Shown: positions 1-6,383 of the stretch, piece after piece
How positions within the stretch are numbered: the stretch's first letter is position 1
Layout of the letters: each line of letters opens with the position of its first letter
Assembly (NCBI GenBank): GCA_903860855.1
Contig: CAIOSF010000254.1
Coordinates: 1-7,626, forward strand
Source: an uncultured Alphaproteobacteria bacterium
GTDB lineage: Bacteria; Pseudomonadota; Alphaproteobacteria; Rickettsiales; Midichloriaceae
DNA length: 7,626 bases
Reading direction: 5' to 3'
The notes under the pieces: model-generated
Database searches by the model: none
Told to the model about the DNA's origin: nothing
What the model saw: the letters and a program-made list of their open reading frames with translations, nothing else
Translations under genes and position numbers: made by a program

Positions 1-135
1 CATGAAATTTCAGTGAATTATGTAGATAGACATCACAATGAGCCGGCAGAGCCTACAGCGACTAAAGTACATAATTTTGTTACAAAACTTGAAGAAGGCG
101 ATCATTATAGGATTGGCACCTATAGTGTGGTATAA
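1..135 (+). CDS. C-terminal fragment of an unidentified protein (cut by the window edge)
   Basis: The first reading frame is open from base 1 and encodes about 44 residues before a TAA at 133-135, so the start lies outside the window. The visible tail ends in EEGDHYRIGTYSVV. It is polar, with many histidines and acidic residues, and has no membrane segment. I recognise no family. It runs convergently towards hemW, whose stop lies about 50 bases away, with no strong terminator hairpin between them (only an 8-bp GCTCGAGC palindrome at 157-164). The other frames over these bases are closed early or run antisense into hemW. The fragment is short, so it could be non-coding. Confidence 0.4.
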   Translation, partial: HEISVNYVDRHHNEPAEPTATKVHNFVTKLEEGDHYRIGTYSVV

Positions 136-186
136 ATCAGATAGCTATGATGAGAGGCTCGAGCTGCCCTGTGGTGAATTTCTCTC

Positions 187-1416
187 TCAAGTTAACTTAT
201 CTATTATCGAATTCAATAACAACTTTCCCCTTGGAGTGGCTGCTATTCTACAACCCTTCATAATTAACAAACCATCTGCAATGAGTTGATCAACTTCAGC
301 CATATTAACTCGATGCAGCCTGTCCAAATCCATGCCCTCACTAAGTCTTAGCCCCATTATGATCGCTTCCTTCATTGCCTGCTCCTCGTCTATTTTTTCA
401 ATGAACTCAATGCCGTGTCCGACTAATTCAACAGATTTCAACCAACTCTCTGGCATCTTGTAGTCAACGCAAGCAAGCTTATCAACGCCATTAGGAATAC
501 GTCCGTGAGCACCTGGTCCTATGCCGAGATAGTCACCATACTGCCAATACTGAAGATTATGTCTGGATTTGAATCCAACCTTTGCATGGTTGGATATCTC
601 ATACCCGGGCATTCCGTGTTTTTCCATAATCTCTTGGGTAACTTCAAAAAAAGTTGCTGACTCATCCTCACTTGGCATTTTAATCTGACCTTTTGCATAG
701 CGCTCTGCGAAGACCGTTCCTTGCTCTATGGTGAGCTGGTAAAGAGATAGATGTGGCCCAGCTAAAGATATAGCTTCAACTAGCTGTTGCCGCCATTGCT
801 CTATGGTTTGATTCGGCAAACAATATATTAAATCGAAAGAATAATTGTCAAAATATTGGGCCGCAACCTTTATCGCATTCTTTGCTTCCCCCGCACTGTG
901 TTGGCGTCCAAGAAATTTTAGCTGATCATCCCTTAGGCTCTGAATACCGATAGAAAGGCGATTTATTCCAGCTTCACGAAATGCTTTAAGGTTCGATATT
1001 TCAATAGATGTCGGGTTTGCTTCGAGAGTTACTTCCATTGGGTAGGATTTTGTATTGAGCCCCATAGCATCAACATAACGTGTTCTCTCAACTCGTGCCG
1101 CACTTGGTGCCATCGGGAGATGATCGACCGATGGAGGATTGACTGGTGGAGATATAGTGGCAAGAGAGGCGATCTTGTCCAATATAGCATTTATCATTTC
1201 AGGCTTGGCCAATGATGGGGTACCTCCACCAAAAAAAATTGATGATATGGGAGTTGATCTCATAAGATCAGCGTGATTATCTATAGCTGTTATGTATGCC
1301 TTCAACCACCTCTCATGATCAATCTCTCTGCGTACATGACTGTTGAAATCACAATAAGGACACTTAGCCTTACAAAAAGGCCAATGGATGTAGATCGCAA
1401 GTGACTTATTATGCAT
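187..1416 (-). CDS. hemW: HemW, radical-SAM heme chaperone (oxygen-independent coproporphyrinogen oxidase-like)
   Basis: HemW is a cytosolic radical-SAM protein that binds heme and is thought to deliver it to respiratory enzymes. The 409-residue product has the 4Fe-4S cysteine motif CKAKCPYC (C15, C19, C22), GGGTPS at 63-68, LEANPTS near 131-137, the NRLSIGIQS stretch near 152-160, and the HNLQYWQYGDYLGIGPGAHG block near 286-305. The CPYCDF form of the cluster motif and the HNLxYW block fit HemW rather than true HemN, so older annotations would call it hemN-like. The family is usually about 380 residues; the excess lies in an insert at about residues 89-126, before MEVTLEANP. The start is the ATG at 1416, which puts YIHWPFCKAKC at the usual distance from the N-terminus; no clear Shine-Dalgarno precedes it. 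It lies downstream of the tRNA-Thr gene on the same strand and may share its transcript or use the weak promoter at 1484-1512. Confidence 0.93.
   Translation of the reverse strand: MHNKSLAIYIHWPFCKAKCPYCDFNSHVRREIDHERWLKAYITAIDNHADLMRSTPISSIFFGGGTPSLAKPEMINAILDKIASLATISPPVNPPSVDHLPMAPSAARVERTRYVDAMGLNTKSYPMEVTLEANPTSIEISNLKAFREAGINRLSIGIQSLRDDQLKFLGRQHSAGEAKNAIKVAAQYFDNYSFDLIYCLPNQTIEQWRQQLVEAISLAGPHLSLYQLTIEQGTVFAERYAKGQIKMPSEDESATFFEVTQEIMEKHGMPGYEISNHAKVGFKSRHNLQYWQYGDYLGIGPGAHGRIPNGVDKLACVDYKMPESWLKSVELVGHGIEFIEKIDEEQAMKEAIIMGLRLSEGMDLDRLHRVNMAEVDQLIADGLLIMKGCRIAATPRGKLLLNSIIDKLT
1040..1150 (-). repeat. In-frame insert within hemW carrying a short palindrome
   Basis: About 35-38 codons (residues 89-126, from PPVNPPSVDHLP to NTKSYP) interrupt HemW between the helix after GGGTPS and the beta strand MEVTLEANP, where family members normally have only a few residues. 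The insert DNA contains a perfect 7-bp inverted repeat, CCATCGG at 1110-1116 and CCGATGG at 1128-1134, with an 11-base loop. The peptide is proline-rich and then basic. Inference: it resembles the palindromic elements known to insert in frame into Rickettsia genes. I cannot match it to a named element, and a lineage-specific loop is also possible. Confidence 0.4.
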
Positions 1417-1483
1417 AATGATTATGTACGCGGAATAGTTATATGCATGATGCTAGGGCAGCGTTATCGACCTTTGTATCACG

Positions 1484-1512
1484 GATTTAGGGTCCATGCA
1501 GAAAATCGGCAA
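1484..1512 (-). promoter_or_regulatory. Possible sigma-70 promoter for hemW
   Basis: On the minus strand, TTGCCG (1512-1507) is followed after 17 bases by TAAATC (1489-1484), a passable -35/-10 pair about 70 bases upstream of the hemW ATG. It also lies just after the 3' end of tRNA-Thr and a T6 run (1522-1517) with no obvious stem. In AT-rich DNA such matches arise by chance. Confidence 0.25.
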
Positions 1513-1532
1513 CTATAAAAAAGCTAAAAGGG

Positions 1533-1607
1533 TGGTGCCGTTGGCGGGAATCGGACTCGCGACCTCTTCATTACCAATGAAGTGCACTACCACTGTGCTA
1601 CAACGGC
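1533..1607 (-). tRNA. tRNA-Thr (anticodon GGU)
   Basis: The minus strand folds as a 75-nt tRNA including an encoded CCA. The acceptor stem is GCCGTTG/CAACGGC with discriminator A. The D stem is GCAC/GTGC with loop AGTGGTA containing the conserved GG. The anticodon stem is CTTCA/TGAAG with loop TTGGTAA, which puts the anticodon GGT at 1575-1573, reading threonine ACC/ACU codons. The T arm is unusual: GCGAG faces CCCGC, giving an A-C mismatch at 52-62, and the loop begins TCC, so position 55 is C instead of the near-universal U (pseudouridine). The gene sits between ubiB and hemW on the same strand. Confidence 0.93.
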
Positions 1608-1952
1608 TTTGGTTTTATGACCAATGTCATTAGATACAATATAATTGGAGAATCAGCAAGAGAAAAGGAATAAAAAATAATAACAGGTGATTAGGAAGTG
1701 GCAAAATTATACCCGTTCCCGAATTAAACAGTACAACTGTGAACGCCCTAAGGCATGAACGGATACAATTCAGACCTGCGTAGTGTTTCATCACGAAGCA
1801 TCGTAGAGCGACAAGCAAAGCAGCAGTAGTTAAAGGTATAACTCGCGTAAAGCTAACATTTACGAATAATGTAATCAATAGATGCCCAGGAAAATAATGA
1901 AATATTAATGCGATTTTATTGGCTATATATAAAACAATTTACTATTGTATAC
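1608..1952. other. Intergenic region of 345 bases without a convincing gene
   Basis: This is the stretch between the ubiB stop and tRNA-Thr. Just after ubiB is a weak AT-rich hairpin read on the minus strand, ACAAT-AGTAA-ATTGT (1948-1934), followed by TTTATATA, a possible but poor terminator. The centre holds the structured inverted repeat at 1706-1769. A minus-strand frame of 82 codons crosses the region (1878-1630), but its product looks like translated AT-rich spacer, with a tail rich in L, F and I and no family resemblance, so I do not call it a gene. The part nearest the tRNA (about 1621-1680) is AT-rich with no feature that I can see and may hold the tRNA promoter. Confidence 0.6.
1706..1769 (-). 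repeat. Inverted repeat able to form a branched RNA structure
   Basis: Read on the minus strand, AAUUGUAUCCGUUC (from 1769-1768 inward to 1757) can pair with GAACGGGUAUAAUU (from 1718 outward to about 1705), giving 14 bp with two G-U wobbles and no mismatch. The plus-strand RNA would instead have two A-C mismatches. Between the arms are two small hairpins: AUGCC-UUAG-GGCGU and ACAGU-UGU-ACUGU. The shape is a three-way junction. It could be a small RNA, a processed 3' end of the ubiB transcript or a decayed palindromic repeat. I cannot assign an RNA family. Confidence 0.35.
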
Positions 1953-3314
1953 TCATTTCCAGTTGTTATTCCTTATACTGATCAAATCGTAGAGTTTTTT
2001 TCCTTTTCTCAGTATCGTTGAAAGAATGGACAAATTCTTCTTTGCCCACTCTTCCAGCCATGGTTCTAATATTTTCCACAAATTCGCCTTAGGATAAATT
2101 GAATATATTGTGCCCTCTAGCATTATCATATTCTTCTGCAAAAGCAGTAGCTGTGGTTGTGTTTCCATATTGAATTTTCCTGTCACCATGAAAAGCCTCT
2201 TCAACAAGCTAGACATAGATATGCTATCAGATTCCTTCCCTATAATCGGCTCAGCGATTGATCTACATGCCAGGGCAAAAATCTCGATAGAGGCGGTATC
2301 TGGGATATAACCAGCCTGCCAGTGCAGAACTGCAACCCTATCGTAATCACGCTGTAAAAACGCATGAAGTATGGATGCAATGAAAATTTTATCATCCTCT
2401 GGTAAAAAGCAAACAATACCGTAATCCAGCAAAGCCACCTTACCATCATCCATAAGGAGTATATTACCTCCATGCCAATCAGCATGAAAAAAACCATCGT
2501 CATATGCTTGATGGAAAAAGGCTATGGCTAATTTACTTGCAAGTTCAGCCCTTGTTTCGTCATTGATATGAGCAGCACCAATTTCATCCCCACCTATACT
2601 AACGATACTCTTACCGTCTATCCATTCCATTGCCAGAATCTCACTATTGCACAACTCCCATATGATCTTCGGCACATATACATCATTCCTTTTAACAGCA
2701 TTCTCGCCGATACGATCAGCCGCCGCCGCTTCCATCATCAAATCCAACTCAATCTCGGCACTTTGTTCTATTACCTTTACTATCTCAGACAACCTTAATC
2801 TTTTGCTCTTGGCAAAGACCTTAGTGATAGCAAAGGCTGCATACTTCATTAACCTCAAATTGGCAGAGAATTCTTTTCTAACCTTTGGTCTCAGAATTTT
2901 GAGGGCTATCTTTTCACCCTGCCATTCTGCCTTATATACCTGAGATATAGAGGCAGACGCGACTACATCATGATCAATCTGGAGTAAATTCACTATATCC
3001 TTATCATATACTCTCTGTAATGTGCCCAACATATGGCTAAAAGGCACTGGAGATACCATATCCCTAAGTGTTCCAAGCTCTCGACACAACTCCTTATTAA
3101 GTAGATCCGGCCTTGTAGATAGGAACTGACCTAGCTTAGTGAATGCAGGACCAGCCTTTGGCAGAATATTAACCAGCTTTATTCCTACCGTTGTGAATCT
3201 TTGACTTGTGCTTTTGTCATACCTGATCAGAATGCGTATGATCATCAGGTGCCAAATGAGGCCGCTAGCTAGAGCCAAAACTCCAAGTCTTACGAGATCA
3301 TATAAGAAATACAT
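1953..3314 (-). CDS. ubiB: UbiB/ABC1 (AarF) atypical kinase of ubiquinone biosynthesis
   Basis: UbiB proteins are membrane-associated, kinase-like ATPases that support ubiquinone (coenzyme Q) synthesis. The 453-residue product has the family marks in order: the KxGQ motif in KLGQFLSTRPDLL (60-72), the alanine loop ASASISQVYKA (119-129), lysine 139 in IALKILRP, the E-D-E run ELDLMMEAAAA (189-199), AMEWIDGKS (228-236), the catalytic loop HADWHGGN (277-284) and the metal-binding DYG (297-299). Two sites are slightly off: HADxHPGN has glycine for proline, and DFG is DYG. A hydrophobic segment lies at about 8-30, but the C-terminal pair of membrane helices seen in many UbiB proteins is not evident; the product ends in a basic, polar tail. 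The start ATG at 3314 has no clear Shine-Dalgarno. It is divergent from the DUF2157 operon and first of the minus-strand genes here. Confidence 0.92.
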   Translation of the reverse strand: MYFLYDLVRLGVLALASGLIWHLMIIRILIRYDKSTSQRFTTVGIKLVNILPKAGPAFTKLGQFLSTRPDLLNKELCRELGTLRDMVSPVPFSHMLGTLQRVYDKDIVNLLQIDHDVVASASISQVYKAEWQGEKIALKILRPKVRKEFSANLRLMKYAAFAITKVFAKSKRLRLSEIVKVIEQSAEIELDLMMEAAAADRIGENAVKRNDVYVPKIIWELCNSEILAMEWIDGKSIVSIGGDEIGAAHINDETRAELASKLAIAFFHQAYDDGFFHADWHGGNILLMDDGKVALLDYGIVCFLPEDDKIFIASILHAFLQRDYDRVAVLHWQAGYIPDTASIEIFALACRSIAEPIIGKESDSISMSSLLKRLFMVTGKFNMETQPQLLLLQKNMIMLEGTIYSIYPKANLWKILEPWLEEWAKKNLSILSTILRKGKKLYDLISIRNNNWK

Positions 3315-3376
3315 TAGCTAGCGATGACGTGGTTTATTTTCTTTGTGTATTTGTAGTACACTTAACAAACTCAAAT

Positions 3377-3394
3377 CGCAAAGGCAAATTTGCG
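3377..3394. promoter_or_regulatory. Palindrome in the divergent promoter region
   Basis: The 175 bases between ubiB and the DUF2157 gene contain a perfect 10-bp palindrome GCAAATTTGC (3384-3393). Overlapping it is a 6-bp inverted repeat, CGCAAA (3377-3382) and TTTGCG (3389-3394). Lying between divergent starts, it could be an operator serving both directions. A TATTAT at 3448-3453 could be a -10 for the rightward operon, though its -35 is poor. No regulator is encoded nearby, so the role is inferred from position only. Confidence 0.25.
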
Positions 3395-3489
3395 TTATTT
3401 ATGCTTGACTTGAGATGAAATTTTATGGTGCATGGTATCATTGAAAGTATTATCCTCCTGGCATTGGCAAAAAAACGTGATGGAAATAG

Positions 3490-4581
3490 GTGGGCCTGAT
3501 TGAAATCGGTAATAAACTTGATTCTAAAGAACAAGCTGAAGATGCTCTAAGTGAAATAGTCATAAGTGAAGTCATGGTTGATGAACTTGTCTCCAACCGA
3601 CTGATAACGGATGAAGCTAGAGAATACGCCCTGGGCTTGATAGGTCCAAAGCGCAATTGGAAGTTTTGGACATCCAGATCGCTACTATTCTGGGGTACAG
3701 CATTACTTCTATCAGGTATTATCTGCTTCTTTGCCTTTAATTGGATGAAGATTCCTCCAATGCTAAAATTAACTTGTATACAGCTCACCGTCCTTACTTG
3801 CCTTATATCATCATATTACTCTGGTCTGCATGGGATGTTAGGCAAGATTTTGTTGCTGAGTGCATCAGTGCTTACCGGAGTCTTTCTCGCTGTTTTTGGG
3901 CAAATTTATCAAACAGGAGCAAATAGTTACAATCTTTTTATGATGTGGGCAATTTTGATTCTGCCATTTGTTCTTATTGGAGAATTTTCTGGTCTATGGG
4001 CCATATGGTTAGTAATCGCAAATATTTTTATTGTATTATATTTTGACCAGAGCATACCATATAGTATTCATATTATTGTTATGGAAAACTACTATAAATT
4101 TGCACTAGGCCTCTGCATCGTTCTCTTTAATAGTGCATTTCTAGCACTGAGGGAAGACGTAGCAGCAAAAGGTATCCAATGGCCTGACCATCGTTGGACA
4201 AGAATTGCATTGGTTGTTCCAGTTATTTTCTATAGCGCCCTTCTAATTATAAACTTCATCTTCAGTCGCAGCGCGGAACCTATGCAAATCTTCATTATAT
4301 TATGCACCATACTATTTGCGCTAGTTCATGCTGTGTGTTATCTAATATACAGATATAAATTACCAGATATGTGGGTTTTAACCACAATAATACTGTCAGT
4401 TTGTCTTATACTAGAAACCTTGGTCGTCAGGTTAACAAGCAATGTTGACAGGTTAGATAGATTATCTACTCTAGTCATAATTAGCTGCGCTACACTCACC
4501 ATATTCACTCTAGCGATCAAGATACTGCTCACTATTGCACGAGAAATACATAAGGTAAGTAAGGTGAAAAATGTCTCATAG
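3490..4581 (+). CDS. DUF2157 multi-pass membrane protein
   Basis: First gene of a three-gene operon; its biochemical role is not known to me. The 363-residue product has a polar N-terminal region of about 60 residues, including the VDELVSNRLITDEAREYALGLI segment typical of DUF2157 N-termini, followed by about nine or ten membrane helices. Family marks are the first helix leading to FAFNWMKIPP (81-90) and FGQIYQTGANSYNLF (136-150), followed by MMWAILILPFVLIGEF. The frame opens directly after a TAG at 3487-3489, and I take the GTG at 3490 as start. The ATG at 3574 (residue 29) is a real alternative because the family-like part begins there; neither has a strong Shine-Dalgarno. Its 3' end overlaps the DUF4401 gene by 11 bases, indicating coupled translation. 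Confidence 0.85.
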   Translation: MGLIEIGNKLDSKEQAEDALSEIVISEVMVDELVSNRLITDEAREYALGLIGPKRNWKFWTSRSLLFWGTALLLSGIICFFAFNWMKIPPMLKLTCIQLTVLTCLISSYYSGLHGMLGKILLLSASVLTGVFLAVFGQIYQTGANSYNLFMMWAILILPFVLIGEFSGLWAIWLVIANIFIVLYFDQSIPYSIHIIVMENYYKFALGLCIVLFNSAFLALREDVAAKGIQWPDHRWTRIALVVPVIFYSALLIINFIFSRSAEPMQIFIILCTILFALVHAVCYLIYRYKLPDMWVLTTIILSVCLILETLVVRLTSNVDRLDRLSTLVIISCATLTIFTLAIKILLTIAREIHKVSKVKNVS

Positions 4582-5719
4582 CTATGCAAAAGGTATAAGC
4601 GCCAGAGATTTGATTAATGAATTGGAAAAAGCTGGTTTTGTACAGCCATCTGATCGCTCAACAATAGAGAAGTTTATTATTTCACGTCAACAAGATAAGC
4701 AAGAAGCGCTATCACTGTACATGCAAATTTTGATTGGAATTGGTGCTTTTATTTTTTCTTGCTGCGCCATTGGCGTCATTCAGCTATGCGTTGTACACCC
4801 ACGTTCGGGTCAAGCTTTTTTACTATGGGGGGTGATTTTTGTCGGTATCGCCATATTGCTCGCCAGGGTATCGAGTAATAAGAATAAAAGCCAAACCAAA
4901 CGAATATTTGTACTCCAATTGTCATTTTATTCCATGGCATCAGGGAAATTGCTTTTCGTTATTGGATCTATGATGTCATTGAATTTAAGTTCTCAATGGG
5001 AGATAACGGTGCCGGTGCTTTTTATCACCATAGCTACTTACTATTTCTATCCAGTGGTGGTAGATAGGTTTGTTTCAACATTAGCTTCGCTTATTTTATT
5101 ACTAGTTAGTATAACATCATCCAACTGTTCTGTAGGCATGCAGGAAGTAGTATTGGATATATTTATCGCGATTCATGTAGGGCTGATATATATGTTGTTT
5201 ATGTCAAGCAGCAGGATGAAGGCGGATTATAGGCCTATAGCCTATGCAGCAGTGTTTTCCCTGGCCGCTAACGCCATCTTCATCTCCACAATTGACAGTG
5301 ATCAATACATCACACCATATTCAGATAAAGGTCAATTATATAGCTTGCTGTTCACCAATGCGATTTTAGCCTTAGCTTTGATCGGACTCATTTGGCGGAC
5401 AGCTAGTCGTATAGATAAACAGTTTCAGTATAGAAAATCTCTTGTACTTGCCTCCTTAGGTGCGATTCTTTTGGGTGCAACATCAGTTCCTGGAGTCGTG
5501 TTGGCAATATGCTTAATGATCCTAGGCTATGCAAAATATGAAAAGTATCTATGGGTGATAGGGATGTTGTTCATGCCATTGTTTATCTCTTTGTATTACT
5601 ATGAGCTAAACACTACCCTATTGATCAAGTCAGGTATCTTAGTTGGTAGCGGCGCTATTTTGCTAATGGGTTGGCGTTATCTAGTTGCTCAAAAATTAGG
5701 CAAGGAGGTCCAAGCATGA
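4571..5719 (+). CDS. DUF4401 multi-pass membrane protein
   Basis: Second gene of the operon. The 382-residue product has a cytoplasmic-looking N-terminal region (ISARDLINELEKAGFV, then a charged stretch to about residue 45) and about eleven membrane helices. The C-terminal block is highly characteristic: a run of LGATSVPGVVLAICLMILGYAK, then SLYYYELNTTLLIKS (340-354), matching the YYYxLxxTLLxKS signature of DUF4401. Its ATG at 4571 lies inside the DUF2157 gene and follows AAGGTG (4561-4566), a usable ribosome binding site. It ends in an ATGA overlap with the next gene. The short N-terminal domain echoes that of the DUF2157 protein, so the two may be distant relatives or partners in one complex. 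The molecular function is unknown. Confidence 0.87.
   Translation: MSHSYAKGISARDLINELEKAGFVQPSDRSTIEKFIISRQQDKQEALSLYMQILIGIGAFIFSCCAIGVIQLCVVHPRSGQAFLLWGVIFVGIAILLARVSSNKNKSQTKRIFVLQLSFYSMASGKLLFVIGSMMSLNLSSQWEITVPVLFITIATYYFYPVVVDRFVSTLASLILLLVSITSSNCSVGMQEVVLDIFIAIHVGLIYMLFMSSSRMKADYRPIAYAAVFSLAANAIFISTIDSDQYITPYSDKGQLYSLLFTNAILALALIGLIWRTASRIDKQFQYRKSLVLASLGAILLGATSVPGVVLAICLMILGYAKYEKYLWVIGMLFMPLFISLYYYELNTTLLIKSGILVGSGAILLMGWRYLVAQKLGKEVQA
5702..5708 (+). promoter_or_regulatory. Strong Shine-Dalgarno of the GDYXXLXY gene
   Basis: AAGGAGG lies seven bases before the ATG at 5716. It is by far the best ribosome binding site seen in the window. It fixes the start at 5716 and not at the in-frame upstream ATG at 5671, which would place 15 extra residues inside the DUF4401 gene. 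Confidence 0.8.
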
Positions 5720-6330
5720 GAAAGATAAAGCAGGTTGTATTTATCATAGCATCGATCATGGTTTTTGCTATTTTCAACTACAGTATTTATCAGAAAGAAC
5801 AAATCAAGAATGATGGCGATATTGTGCTACTAGAACTATCTCCAGCTGATCCTCGCTCCATTATGCAGGGGGATTATATGAGGTTGAGATACGCCATTGA
5901 AGGAGATGCCACACTCTGGATAATGGAGCAGCACAGCGATCGAAAACAAGATCTAAAGAGCAATGATGCTGTTGATTCAAATGCAGATGTGATAAACAAG
6001 CCTCAGGTAAAGTCAAATGTGTATAAATTTACCAAAAACAGTGGATGTAGCGTGGTTATTTTGCCAAATCAAAACAAGGTCGCCAAGTTTATCCGCATCT
6101 ATAATGGTGAGAAGCTAGGAACTGGTGAACGACTCCTGAGTTGCAACCAAGGTGGAAGAGGCATCAGTATTATCCCAGAGTCATTCATGTTTCAAGAAGG
6201 CGATGGTCACGCCTATCAAAACGCAAAATATGGAGTATTCAAGTTTGGTAGTTTAAGCAGTGATTATATGTTAGTTGGTTTAGCCGATGCAGAGCGTAAT
6301 ATCATTGAGTTGAGAAATGACCTCAGTTGA
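5716..6330 (+). CDS. GDYXXLXY-domain periplasmic protein
   Basis: Third gene of the operon. The 204-residue product has basic residues and then one hydrophobic segment (about 5-24), acting as an uncleaved anchor or signal peptide, with the rest predicted outside the cytoplasmic membrane. The naming motif is exact, PRSIMQGDYMRLRY (46-59) with GDYMRLRY at 52-59. It is followed by PESFMFQEG (154-162), KYGVFKF (171-177) and YMLVGLAD (184-191), all family-like. A hydrophilic stretch at about 72-100, rich in D, N, K and S, looks like an extra linker between the motif and the following strands. Cysteines 111 and 143 could form a disulfide. The start overlaps the DUF4401 stop (ATGA), and the strong Shine-Dalgarno suggests high or independent expression. 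By context it is the exported partner of the two membrane proteins; function unknown. Confidence 0.88.
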   Translation: MRKIKQVVFIIASIMVFAIFNYSIYQKEQIKNDGDIVLLELSPADPRSIMQGDYMRLRYAIEGDATLWIMEQHSDRKQDLKSNDAVDSNADVINKPQVKSNVYKFTKNSGCSVVILPNQNKVAKFIRIYNGEKLGTGERLLSCNQGGRGISIIPESFMFQEGDGHAYQNAKYGVFKFGSLSSDYMLVGLADAERNIIELRNDLS

Positions 6331-6383
6331 AGGAGCTCAGGATAATTTTAAAAGTTAGAGCTTAATTCCTTAGTTGATAGCAA

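Noticed and set aside
38..289. Plus-strand reading frame of 83 codons at the left edge
   Set aside because: It overlaps the hemW 3' end antisense and the frame-1 fragment ending at 135. Its product has no family-like features.
1517..1532. T6 run just after tRNA-Thr as an intrinsic terminator
   Set aside because: No stable GC-containing stem precedes the T run, so it cannot be supported as a terminator.
1777..1797. GUGAUGAAAC on the minus strand, resembling part of a hammerhead ribozyme core
   Set aside because: The required CUGAUGA and a separate GAAA with three matching stems are not present.
1630..1878. Minus-strand reading frame of 82 codons between ubiB and tRNA-Thr
   Set aside because: The product looks like translated AT-rich spacer (a tail rich in L, F and I), there is no ribosome binding site, and the frame crosses a palindromic structured element. 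I treat it as chance.
2240..2503. Minus-strand frame of 87 codons inside ubiB
   Set aside because: It is a shifted frame of ubiB, whose own frame carries the full kinase motif set across these bases.
3480..3503. ATG at 3480 as the start of the DUF2157 gene
   Set aside because: It is in another frame and stops after seven codons. Using it would need a frameshift for which there is no evidence.
3334..3788. Minus-strand frames of 66 and 112 codons over the divergent region and the DUF2157 start
   Set aside because: They are antisense to a well-supported membrane protein and have no recognisable content.
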